DNA of 64,000 bases from Coriobacteriaceae bacterium AM113-163 (GTDB taxonomy: Bacteria; Actinomycetota; Coriobacteriia; Coriobacteriales; Coriobacteriaceae). A model generated the notes under the pieces. It was given only the letters and a program-made list of their open reading frames with translations. It made no database searches and had not been told where the DNA came from. The stretch covers positions 1 through 64,000 of the forward strand of contig JAQDWB010000001.1 of assembly GCA_027673765.1 (NCBI GenBank), given 5' to 3'. Below, in pieces: positions 7,300-14,938 of this stretch. Each line of letters begins with the position of its first letter. Position 1 is the first letter of the stretch. A program made the translations under genes and the position numbers.

Positions 7300-9483
7300 G
7301 TGAAGGATTCCGACCTCTCCACAACGGCTGCGCGCGACGCTGCCCGCATCGTCTGGTTTAAGCGCTACCCCGCCAAGCAGACGCTCATCGCATTTCTGCT
7401 CGCGCTGTTGGCGACCACGGCGTTTTCCATCGATCCCGCGCCGGTCTCGAGCAACGCAGTCTTGGCGATTGACCCCAAAGCCTCGGGCATGCTGTACGTG
7501 TGCTACGAGGTGCTCCTCTCGTTTGCCGGCCATACCGACGCGGTCATGCTGCTTGCGCTTGCCTGCCTGCTCACGCTGCCGTTTCGCTACGTATTCTTTG
7601 GCCGCGGCGATGCTTGGCGTCCTTCGGTGATCCTTCCGTCGCTGTTCTTTGCCGTCTGCATGGTGTTTGGCCGCAGCTACGACCTCACCGATTCTGCCGA
7701 GATCGTACTCGGCGACAAGGCTCGCATCATCTGCGCCTGGATAGGCGGTGCGGGCTGGATGCTCTTGGCGGTCGTTGCCTTCTACCTGGCTTTTGAGTGT
7801 CTAGATTGGCTGAGCTCTCGGCGCATTCCGTTTTCCGAAGCGCACTTTGGCCGCGTATGGCGTGTGGCTCACGCCGTACTCTCGGTCCATCCCTTTGCCG
7901 GGCCCTTCCTGGTGCTTATGGTCGCCTGGGCGCCCACGCTCATCGCTTCGCTGCCCGGCCTTTTTATGGGAGATACGGGTGCGCAGATTCGCCAGTGGTT
8001 CAACTACCCCAACGGCACGAGTGACTATCTGCGTCTGCTCAATCCCAATGTGTTGCTCAACGGACATCACCCCGTGGTGCACACGGCTATCATCGGTTCG
8101 TGCGTCCAGCTGGGGCTTTCACTGTTCAACAGTGCCAACGCAGGTCTTGCCATCTACACCTGCGCTCAGTTCGTCATTACGGCCGCCTGCATGGCCTATT
8201 CCATCTCGTCGCTGCGCAAGCTGGGCGTGAGCTTGCCGATTCGCGGCGTGATCTTGCTGTTCTTTGTGTTTATGCCCATGTTCTCCAACTACGCGGCCCT
8301 GCTTACCAAAGATGTGCTGTTTGCCGACGCGTTTTTGGTGCTGTTGGTGCAGGCCGTGAAGCTCGTGGCATGCGGCCTGCCCCGTCGCGATGCCAATGCC
8401 GAGCGTGCGGGCGAACAGAGGCCCGTGCTCTTTGCGCGCCATGACTGGCTGCTGCTCGCTCTGGGTGCCATGGGTTCCACGTTTCTGCGCAACGGCGGCC
8501 TGGTGTTTCCCCTGGCGGCATGCGTAATCGCGGCGGCGTTTTGCGCATGGGACGCGCATGTGGCTCGTCGTGCAGTCAAGCAGGCCGGTGCTGCGCCTTC
8601 GGGCGCCATCTCGCGTTTCCGCTGGGTGGGAGTTCTTGCGGTGCTTGGACTCTGCCTTGCCTCTAATATGTACTTCACCAAGGTCTTTATGCCGGCGCAC
8701 GACATTACGCCTGGTTCCAAGCGCGAAATCCTCTCGATTCCGTTCCAGCAGACGGCTCGTTTCGTCCAAAAGCACGACGGCCTCAACTCGGGTGTCAACC
8801 CTACGGTTAAGGAGGACGGTACTATCGTGGAGGCTCCTTGCGACGGCTTGGTGACCGACGATGAGCGTGCCGTGATCGACCGTGTGCTCAAGTACGACAA
8901 TCTGGGCCGCCGCTACAACCCCGACAAGTCCGATGCCGTCAAGAACTGCTTTAACGAGTACGCCTCGCAGGAGGACATCAAGGCCTATTTTGAGGTCTGG
9001 GCGCAGATGTTCAAAAAGGATCCCGAGTGCTATATCTCGGCGCTCATCAATAACTATTACGGCTACTTTTATCCGAGTGCCCGCGATGCCTGGGTCTACA
9101 GCACGGCGCGTAGTGCCGAGATCATGGCGCGTCCCGACAACCTCAAGTACTTCGACTTCCATCCGGTCGATAGCAAGGTTGTGTGCTGGTGCGACCACCT
9201 GATCAACCTGTATCGCGTGGCGGTACAACGCATCCCGTTTATCTCGCTCACCATGAGCTCGGCCACCTATGTGTGGATCATGATTGCCGTGGTGGTCTAT
9301 CTGCTACGTCGTCATTCGTGGCGCGGGCTGGCCATTTGGGTGCCGCTGCTGGGCGTGCTCGCTGTGTGCCTGATCGGCCCCTGCAACGGCTCGACCTATA
9401 TGCGCTACCTGTATCCGGTCATCGCCTGCATGCCCTTTGCCATCGGCGCCACCATCACCCGTAGCGACCTCCTCTGCTCCTAA
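7300..9483 (+). CDS. Large polytopic membrane protein, DUF6020-like
   Basis: 727 residues with roughly a dozen hydrophobic helices, two small soluble stretches and a larger extracytoplasmic region at about residues 465-620 rich in charged and aromatic residues. The membrane part (LFMGDTGAQIRQWF, NGHHPVVHTAIIGS, LTKDVLFADAFLVL) resembles DUF6020 / GT-C-like glycosyltransferase-type proteins that use lipid-linked sugars. I infer a cell-envelope glycosylation role without proof of the substrate. The start is GTG 7300 with GAAAGG about 13 bases upstream, rather far. The gene is bracketed by hairpin repeats at 7162-7279 and 9484-9518. Confidence 0.75.
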   Translation: MKDSDLSTTAARDAARIVWFKRYPAKQTLIAFLLALLATTAFSIDPAPVSSNAVLAIDPKASGMLYVCYEVLLSFAGHTDAVMLLALACLLTLPFRYVFFGRGDAWRPSVILPSLFFAVCMVFGRSYDLTDSAEIVLGDKARIICAWIGGAGWMLLAVVAFYLAFECLDWLSSRRIPFSEAHFGRVWRVAHAVLSVHPFAGPFLVLMVAWAPTLIASLPGLFMGDTGAQIRQWFNYPNGTSDYLRLLNPNVLLNGHHPVVHTAIIGSCVQLGLSLFNSANAGLAIYTCAQFVITAACMAYSISSLRKLGVSLPIRGVILLFFVFMPMFSNYAALLTKDVLFADAFLVLLVQAVKLVACGLPRRDANAERAGEQRPVLFARHDWLLLALGAMGSTFLRNGGLVFPLAACVIAAAFCAWDAHVARRAVKQAGAAPSGAISRFRWVGVLAVLGLCLASNMYFTKVFMPAHDITPGSKREILSIPFQQTARFVQKHDGLNSGVNPTVKEDGTIVEAPCDGLVTDDERAVIDRVLKYDNLGRRYNPDKSDAVKNCFNEYASQEDIKAYFEVWAQMFKKDPECYISALINNYYGYFYPSARDAWVYSTARSAEIMARPDNLKYFDFHPVDSKVVCWCDHLINLYRVAVQRIPFISLTMSSATYVWIMIAVVVYLLRRHSWRGLAIWVPLLGVLAVCLIGPCNGSTYMRYLYPVIACMPFAIGATITRSDLLCS

Positions 9484-9518
9484 TTTGGTGCAAAGGGGAC
9501 AGGTTACTTTGCACCAAA
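9484..9518 (+). repeat. Hairpin element, GGGACAGG loop (type C arms)
   Basis: Perfect 12-bp arms TTTGGTGCAAAG (9484-9495) and its complement (9507-9518) around the loop GGGACAGGTTA. It begins at the second base after the stop codon of the DUF6020-like gene. The arms are unrelated to those of types A and B; only the loop core is shared. Confidence 0.85.
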
Positions 9519-9648
9519 GGGTGGCATCATCACGACGCCTTCATTTTGGGGTTTATCTCGCAGGCCAGTAGGTATATCATAACGACGTTTGTTTATATTG
9601 CCCGAGCATCTGCGCTGGGCTTTAGGTCGAAACCGATAGGAGACACGT

Positions 9649-10455
9649 ATGTCCGGACACTCTAAGTGGGCCACAACCAAGCATCGTAAGGGCGCGCAGG
9701 ACGCCAAGCGTTCCGCCCTCTTCTCCAAGCTCAGCCGCAACATCACCGTTGCTGCCCGTCTCGGCGGTGACCCGCTGCCCGAGAACAACGCCAGCCTCGC
9801 CGCTGCCGTTGCCAAGGCCAAGGCTCAGTCCATGCCTAAGGACAAGATCAAGTCCGCTATCGACAAGGCATTTGGTTCGGGTGCCGACGCCGCTGTCTAC
9901 GAGAACATCGTGTACGAGGGCTACGGTCCCGCCGGTGTCGCCGTCTACGTCGACTGCCTGACCGATAACCGCAACCGTACCGCCGCCGACGTCCGTTCCG
10001 CCTTCTCCCACGCTGGCGGCAACCTGGGCACCTCCGGCTCTGTCGCCTTCCAGTTTGAGCGCAAGGGCCAGATCGTCGTTGCCAAGGAGGTCCTGGACGA
10101 GAACGCCAAGAAGGAGACCATGATCGCCAACGGTGCTGCCGGTGACGAGGATGAGTTCATGATGGCCATCGCCGAGGCCGGTGGCGAGGACTACGAGGAC
10201 GCCGGCGAGGAGTGGATCGTCTGGACCGCTGCTAACGACGTCATGGCTGTCTCCAAGGCGCTCGAGGAGCAGGGCGTCCAGGTCAAGGGTTCCGAGACCA
10301 CCATGGTCCCGACCACCCCGACCGAGGTCTCCGGCGCCGACGCCAAGAAGGTCCAGCGCCTCATCGACCGCCTCGAGGAGCTCGACGACGTCCAGGACGT
10401 CTACAGCACCATGGACATGACCGACGAGGTCATCGCTGCCCTCGAGGAGGAGTAG
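9649..10455 (+). CDS. YebC/PmpR family DNA-binding regulator or translation factor
   Basis: 268 residues, slightly longer than the usual ~240-250. The N-terminus MSGHSKWATTKHRKGAQDAKR is the YebC/TACO1 signature (most relatives have NIKHRK; here TTKHRK), followed by the three-domain fold with NRTAADVRSAFSHAGGNLG. Members act as transcriptional regulators or help ribosomes through difficult stretches such as polyproline. The C-terminus extends in acidic LDDVQDVYSTMDMTDEV. The start has AGGAGA at normal distance. A terminator follows. Confidence 0.92.
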   Translation: MSGHSKWATTKHRKGAQDAKRSALFSKLSRNITVAARLGGDPLPENNASLAAAVAKAKAQSMPKDKIKSAIDKAFGSGADAAVYENIVYEGYGPAGVAVYVDCLTDNRNRTAADVRSAFSHAGGNLGTSGSVAFQFERKGQIVVAKEVLDENAKKETMIANGAAGDEDEFMMAIAEAGGEDYEDAGEEWIVWTAANDVMAVSKALEEQGVQVKGSETTMVPTTPTEVSGADAKKVQRLIDRLEELDDVQDVYSTMDMTDEVIAALEEE

Positions 10456-10524
10456 CGCCCGCACGGGTTAAGCCGTGCATATCTGGGCATAATGAAGCGA
10501 GCATGCAAGCCTCGTGGAATAGAT

Positions 10525-10568
10525 GAGCCGGATCCGCGTGCGTTATAGCACCGGACCCGGCTCTTTTA
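10525..10568 (+). terminator. Intrinsic terminator after the yebC-like gene
   Basis: GAGCCGG (10525-10531) pairs with CCGGCTC (10557-10563), with a second inner stem of TCCG and CGGA type, and is followed by TTTT. A smaller hairpin GCACGG/CCGTGC lies just past the stop codon at about 10461. Confidence 0.8.
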
Positions 10569-10622
10569 TAATGATGCGAATCGTTTTGCAATCTGTGGAC
10601 CGAGACCCGAAAGGAGCGCCGC

Positions 10623-11168
10623 ATGCGCGTGCTCAAACGAGCCCTAGCGATCGTGTATCTTGCCGCCGCCGTCGTGGCGTTGGGCACGTTGGTCTGCCAG
10701 TTTTGGGGGCCATATACCTATCGCTTTATGCTGCTGATGCGTGACCCCATGCCGCGCATTGTCGTTACAGTGTGCGGCGGTGTCGTGGCGCTTGGCGTGC
10801 TGGCGGTCTTCTTCCGCCTGATGTTTGCTCGCCGCGAGCCGTCCTGCGTGCATCCGGCAGGGGAGCGCAATATCGAGGTCACGCTCGCGGCTCTCTCCTC
10901 GTGTGCCCGCGCTGCTGCCGAACGCGATGACCGCGTGATGGTCGAGCATATCGAGGCGCGTGTTCAGGGTTCCGACGAATCGCACGTTCGTTTTAAGGTC
11001 GAAGCCATCGCGCTCGATGATAAAGACGTCGCTTCCCTTGCCACTGCGATGCAGCAGCGTATCGAGCGGGCCTGCGACACCATGCTCGGTACGCCGGGCA
11101 CGACTGCGCGCGTTCGCTTTTTGCCGTCCAAGACTACCGTCCAGACCGTGGAGGTTTCCGGTGAGTGA
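10623..11168 (+). CDS. Alkaline shock membrane anchor protein, AmaP-like
   Basis: 181 residues: two hydrophobic helices (about 8-30 and 43-65) and a C-terminal soluble Asp23-like domain with NIEVTLAALSSCAR and a VRFLPSKTTVQTVEV end. In Firmicutes AmaP anchors Asp23 to the membrane, and the neighbouring DUF2273 and asp23 genes reproduce that cluster exactly. GAAAGGAG precedes the ATG. The 3' end overlaps the next start by 8 bp, so the two are translationally coupled. Confidence 0.8.
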   Translation: MRVLKRALAIVYLAAAVVALGTLVCQFWGPYTYRFMLLMRDPMPRIVVTVCGGVVALGVLAVFFRLMFARREPSCVHPAGERNIEVTLAALSSCARAAAERDDRVMVEHIEARVQGSDESHVRFKVEAIALDDKDVASLATAMQQRIERACDTMLGTPGTTARVRFLPSKTTVQTVEVSGE

Positions 11169-11538
11169 TACCAACCAAGACAAGACCGCCCGCACGCCGC
11201 GCCTGACGATCGATCAGAACGCTATGCCGGCAGGCGAGTCCGCCGACACCAAGCCCGAGGCCGGCGAGCAGCACGACAGCGCCGCCAACGACTTTGACGA
11301 GGCCATGGGTCTCATCAAAGGTACGGGCGCTGCTATCTGGAGCTACGCCGTGCGCCACCCCAACACTACGCTCGGCGCCGTGGCAGGCTTTATCCTCGCC
11401 GTGCTGGTACTTACGTTGGGCCTGTGGGACACGCTCGTCATCGCATTCTTTGTGCTGATCGGCGCCGTGATCGGCCAGATTCGCGACGGCGAGAACGGTA
11501 TCGTTAACTTCTTCGGCCGTCTGTTTAGCGGCCGCTAA
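11161..11538 (+). CDS. DUF2273 small integral membrane protein
   Basis: 125 residues, start GTG 11161 inside the end of the preceding gene, with GGAGG six bases upstream. A ~65-residue acidic, disordered N-terminal tail precedes the DUF2273 domain: two closely spaced helices (TTLGAVAGFILAVLVLTLG and TLVIAFFVLIGAVIGQIRDG). The family pairs with AmaP and Asp23 in envelope-stress operons. The long N-terminal tail is not typical of the ~60-residue Firmicutes members. Confidence 0.85.
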   Translation: MSDTNQDKTARTPRLTIDQNAMPAGESADTKPEAGEQHDSAANDFDEAMGLIKGTGAAIWSYAVRHPNTTLGAVAGFILAVLVLTLGLWDTLVIAFFVLIGAVIGQIRDGENGIVNFFGRLFSGR

Positions 11539-11582
11539 TATGTATTCGACTGTCGCATCCGTGGCAGGCATAAGGAGGAACC

Positions 11583-12104
11583 ATGGCTTTTAACACGAAG
11601 GTCGATGTGGCCGATACCGAGCTCGAGACGAACGAGGCCGTCGCCGCCGAGGCGGAGGACGTAACGCTCGAGGACGATGCGCTCGTCGAGGCAGAGTCCG
11701 AAGACGAGGCGGGCGAGGATGACGAGGAGGCGGACGAGTCCGAGGACTCGCTGACCTATTCCAACGGCGTGATTGAGAAGATCGTCGCCATGGCCACCCG
11801 CGAGGTGCCGCACGTTCTGGGCATGAAGGGCAACCTCATGCACTTTGTGCAGGAGCAGTTTGGTGCCGAGAACCTGACCAAGGGCGTGACGGTCGAGGTC
11901 ACCGACGACAACCGCGTGGTTGTCAACATCTCGGTCATCATCGAGTACGGCGCCTATGCGCCTGCGATCTTTGACGACGTTAAGGCGCGCGTCACCGAGC
12001 GTCTGGCAGCGATGACCGGCCTTGAGGTGGCAGGCGTCAACCTGCGCATCGAGGATGTCATCACCCCCGAGGAGTACGAGCACCGTACCAGCCAGCACGA
12101 GTAA
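11583..12104 (+). CDS. Asp23/Gls24 family envelope stress protein
   Basis: 173 residues. Residues 1-58 are extremely acidic and low in complexity (runs of E, D and A). Residues 59-165 form the Asp23 domain: LTYSNGVIEKIVAMATREV, then a region that ends VVVNISVIIEYGAYAPAI and VNLRIEDVITPEE. It is probably held at the membrane by the AmaP-like protein two genes upstream. AAGGAGG precedes the ATG. A hairpin repeat begins at the stop codon, followed by a good terminator. Confidence 0.88.
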   Translation: MAFNTKVDVADTELETNEAVAAEAEDVTLEDDALVEAESEDEAGEDDEEADESEDSLTYSNGVIEKIVAMATREVPHVLGMKGNLMHFVQEQFGAENLTKGVTVEVTDDNRVVVNISVIIEYGAYAPAIFDDVKARVTERLAAMTGLEVAGVNLRIEDVITPEEYEHRTSQHE

Positions 12105-12135
12105 CCTACCAAAAAGGGATGTTTATTTTGGCAGG
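12105..12135 (+). repeat. Hairpin element (type B arms, shortened loop)
   Basis: CCTACCAAAA (12105-12114) and TTTTGGCAGG (12126-12135) pair with one mismatch around AGGGATGTTTA. The downstream flank TTTTATCTGCGAAAACGTT matches the copies at 7241-7279 (opposite strand) and 37664-37694, so the repeat unit is about 50 bp long. It begins directly after the asp23 stop codon. Confidence 0.8.
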
Positions 12136-12154
12136 TTTTATCTGCGAAAACGTT

Positions 12155-12196
12155 AAACGGCCGACCGCGCAAGCAAAAGCGTGGCCGGCCGTTTTT
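12155..12196 (+). terminator. Intrinsic terminator of the asp23 cluster
   Basis: AAACGGCCG (12155-12163) pairs with CGGCCGTTT (12186-12194), with further inner pairing, and is followed by a T-run. Confidence 0.88.
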
Positions 12197-12308
12197 GTAC
12201 GCACCCGATGTAGTCATACCGCTCGTCTAACTAAGGGTTGCAATCCCCACGTTCCGCGTTACCCTAATGGGCGCATTGTTTCCAAATTGTTAACGAGGGG
12301 TTGCCGTA

Positions 12309-13331
12309 ATGGCCGACGAACACGAGACCGAAAGCAAGGCATGGGCGATTGAGGCCGCTGCGGCAGAGGCGGCGTCGCGTGCCGCCGAGGAGGTGCATCG
12401 TCCTCCGGTGGTGCCGATGGAGCGCGTTGTCGATCGCGATGTTATTGAGCAAGGCGAGCGCGCCGGCCGCAAGCGCAGCCAGGAACCAGGCTTTCCTCGC
12501 TTTTTTGCCGAGCTCAACCTGGGCCTGATCCTCACGGCCTTTGCCATCGTGGCTTTCAAAACGCCCAATCACTTTGCTTTCGGCGGTACCTCGGGTGTGT
12601 CGGTCATTCTTTCTACGCTGTTCCCGACTCTGCCCGTCGGCGTCTTTATGTGGATTATCAACGCGGTCCTGGTCGTTCTGGGCTTTATCTTTTTGGAGCG
12701 CAAGGCGATTCTGTGGAGCGTCTTCGCTTCGTTTGCGCTTTCGGCCTATGTCTCGCTGTTTGAGCTCTTCATTCCGACCGATGTTTCGATGACGGGCGAT
12801 ATGTGGCTCGACCTGTGCTTTGCCGTCATCTTGCCGGCGCTCGGCAGCGCTATTGTCTTTGACATCGGCGCCTCGACGGGTGGTACGGACATTCTTGCCA
12901 TGATCCTCAAACGCCGCACCACGCTCGAGATTGGCCGCGCACTGCTGTTGGTCGATATCGGCATCGTGACCATCGCGGCTTTTCTGTATGGCCCGCGCGT
13001 CGGCCTGTACTGCGTGCTTGGCCTGTTTGCCAAGACGCTCGTGGTCGACAAGGCCATCGAGAGCATTCACCTGCGCAAGGTCTGCACGATTATTTGCGCC
13101 GAACCGCGCAAAGTCGAGGAGTTTATCGTCAAGCATCTCAACCGCACGGCAACGATCAGCCGCGGCTACGGCGCCTTCTCGGGCAAGTGCGTCACGGTGA
13201 TCATGAGCGTGCTGAGCCGTCGCGAGGCAGTGCAACTGCGCCGCTATACCCGCGAGATTGACCCTGGCGCCTTCATCACCATCGTCGATAGCTCCGAAAT
13301 CGTCGGCAAGGGCTTCCGCGGCACGAACTAG
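12309..13331 (+). CDS. YitT family membrane protein (DUF161 plus DUF2179)
   Basis: 340 residues. A ~60-residue hydrophilic, alanine- and glutamate-rich N-terminal tail precedes five or six membrane helices containing the YitT pattern FGGTSGVSVIL and FDIGASTGGTDILAMIL. The C-terminal DUF2179 soluble domain (about 255-335) includes ISRGYGAFSGK and IDPGAFITIVDSSEIVGKGF. The biochemical role of the family is unknown. GAGGGG lies upstream of the ATG. The N-terminal tail is longer than in most relatives. Confidence 0.88.
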   Translation: MADEHETESKAWAIEAAAAEAASRAAEEVHRPPVVPMERVVDRDVIEQGERAGRKRSQEPGFPRFFAELNLGLILTAFAIVAFKTPNHFAFGGTSGVSVILSTLFPTLPVGVFMWIINAVLVVLGFIFLERKAILWSVFASFALSAYVSLFELFIPTDVSMTGDMWLDLCFAVILPALGSAIVFDIGASTGGTDILAMILKRRTTLEIGRALLLVDIGIVTIAAFLYGPRVGLYCVLGLFAKTLVVDKAIESIHLRKVCTIICAEPRKVEEFIVKHLNRTATISRGYGAFSGKCVTVIMSVLSRREAVQLRRYTREIDPGAFITIVDSSEIVGKGFRGTN

Positions 13332-13481
13332 CGCGGACGCACCCTTCGAATCATTGAATAAGGCCGCCTACGTTGCAAATCGGCCATCTTGGGGTATTTG
13401 TCCCCACATTGGGCGATAATGATGCTAAAGACATCGTTTGCGATCCAGGTGATTCGCTCTAGATACGAAGGGATGATTTCG

Positions 13482-14798
13482 ATGTTCTGTTCGCAGTGTG
13501 GCGCCCCCATGGGCGATAACGACAAGTTCTGCGGCGTGTGCGGTGCTCCTAATGCCGGTGCCGCAGCCTCTGCCCCTCAGGGTCAGCCCCAGCAGTTTGT
13601 TCCGCAACCGCCCGTGGCGAATGCGTCCAAGGGCTGTGTGGCTCAGGCGTTTGAGGACATGACCAAGACGCCGGGCGTGCTGCAGCGCGTGTGCCAGATC
13701 GCCTTTTTGCCGGCGCTCATCTGTGTCGTGTCAGTGCTCGTGCTGTTCATTCCCGTTATCGGCGGTATCGCGGCTGCCATCGGCTTTTTGGCTGCCTGTG
13801 TGGCAAGCGCGTGCGGTTCTGGCTTTGGCATCGAATGGGGCCGCGACCTGTCGCTTAAGGTCGTTGACGGCATGGATCGTCCGCTGATGCGTTCCACGTC
13901 GTTTGGTCTGGGCGTCTTTTCGGGTGTTATCTCGGGCGTGCTCAAGGTTATCGCTGCCATTCCCGTTATCGGTGTGGCGCTTTCGCTGGTGGAGAGCGTG
14001 GTAATTGGTGCCGCGGGTTCGTATTCATATTACGGCTCTTATGCGCTCGAGGCCGCGCTGATCGGTTCGCTGGGCCTGTTTGTTCTGGCTATGATTGCCG
14101 CGGCGGTCCTGGGCGTCTTCTTTACCATGTTCGCCGACATCGCCGTGATGCACTTTGCGGTGACCGGCCGCGTCGAGAGCGCGTTTTCGCTCGATAAGGT
14201 TTGGGCGGCCTTTAAGAACAATAAGACCAAGCTGTTCTGCGCTTCGTTCCTTCCCGAGTTTTTGACGGGCCTGGTCGCCAACGTTGTCACATGGATCCTG
14301 ACGCTCGTTTTTGGCACCATTGCCTCTGTCGGTATGTATAGCTACTACTACCGTCCTACGGCTATTGAGGCGCTTGTTACCGGCGGCGGCATTACGCTCG
14401 TATTGTTCTTGGTGCTGACGGCGTTTGTCACGGTATTCCTCACGGTCTTTGGCAACATGCTCAAGCATCGCGCCGTTGGCTATTGGGTTGCACGCTATGC
14501 AGCTGAATGGGCTGATGAGGATAAGGATGACGTCCTGACCTTTGTACTGCCGTTTGAGAAGAAGTCTGCTCCGGCTGGTTTTAGCACCGACGCAGCGCCC
14601 GTATCCGATTCCGCTGCGGCGCCTGCGCCCGAGCCCGAGCCCGAGCCCGCGCCCGAGCCCGTGCCCGTGCCTGAGCCTGAGCCTGAGCCCGCGCCCGTGC
14701 CTGAGCCCGACCCCGCGCCCATGTCGGAACCGGAGCCCGAGCCTGCGCCTGAGCCCGACCCCGCGCCAAGCTCCGACGAGGACCCGCAGGACGAGTAA
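13482..14798 (+). CDS. Zinc-ribbon membrane protein with a Pro-Glu repeat tail
   Basis: 438 residues. Residues 1-24 form a double-CxxC zinc ribbon (Cys3, Cys6, Cys17, Cys20). Several membrane helices follow between about 60 and 340. The last ~65 residues are an almost pure Pro/Glu/Ala/Val repeat (PEPEPAPEPVPVPEPEP-like) ending in an acidic tail. The proline-rich tail could span the peptidoglycan or be a flexible cytoplasmic linker. ATG 13482 gives the classic MFCSQCGAP zinc-ribbon start; the ATG at 13473 adds MIS only. The function is unknown. Confidence 0.78.
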   Translation: MFCSQCGAPMGDNDKFCGVCGAPNAGAAASAPQGQPQQFVPQPPVANASKGCVAQAFEDMTKTPGVLQRVCQIAFLPALICVVSVLVLFIPVIGGIAAAIGFLAACVASACGSGFGIEWGRDLSLKVVDGMDRPLMRSTSFGLGVFSGVISGVLKVIAAIPVIGVALSLVESVVIGAAGSYSYYGSYALEAALIGSLGLFVLAMIAAAVLGVFFTMFADIAVMHFAVTGRVESAFSLDKVWAAFKNNKTKLFCASFLPEFLTGLVANVVTWILTLVFGTIASVGMYSYYYRPTAIEALVTGGGITLVLFLVLTAFVTVFLTVFGNMLKHRAVGYWVARYAAEWADEDKDDVLTFVLPFEKKSAPAGFSTDAAPVSDSAAAPAPEPEPEPAPEPVPVPEPEPEPAPVPEPDPAPMSEPEPEPAPEPDPAPSSDEDPQDE

Positions 14799-14810
14799 CC
14801 CTGCCACCTG

Positions 14811-14828
14811 CCATTTGGGGACGGGGTA
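14811..14828 (+). repeat. Degenerate GGGGACGGGG element
   Basis: CATTTGGGGACGGGGTAG carries the conserved loop core of the hairpin family, but I see no good arms around it. It is probably a decayed copy in the 3' region of the zinc-ribbon gene. Confidence 0.35.
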
Positions 14829-14856
14829 GAAACGGTAGAAATAGCGCTTGACAAAT

Positions 14857-14894
14857 AAGCGGGGGCGGACGTGCCGAAGCGTCCGCCCCCGCTT
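14857..14894. terminator. Bidirectional terminator between convergent genes
   Basis: A perfect 15-bp GC-rich stem (14857-14871 with 14880-14894) has an 8-nt loop, with A/T-rich flanks on both sides. It serves the zinc-ribbon gene on the plus strand and the M20 peptidase on the minus strand. Confidence 0.88.
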
Positions 14895-14938
14895 TGATAT
14901 CGCGATGCGGCTATGACTGCGAGATGGTCGTGGATCGA

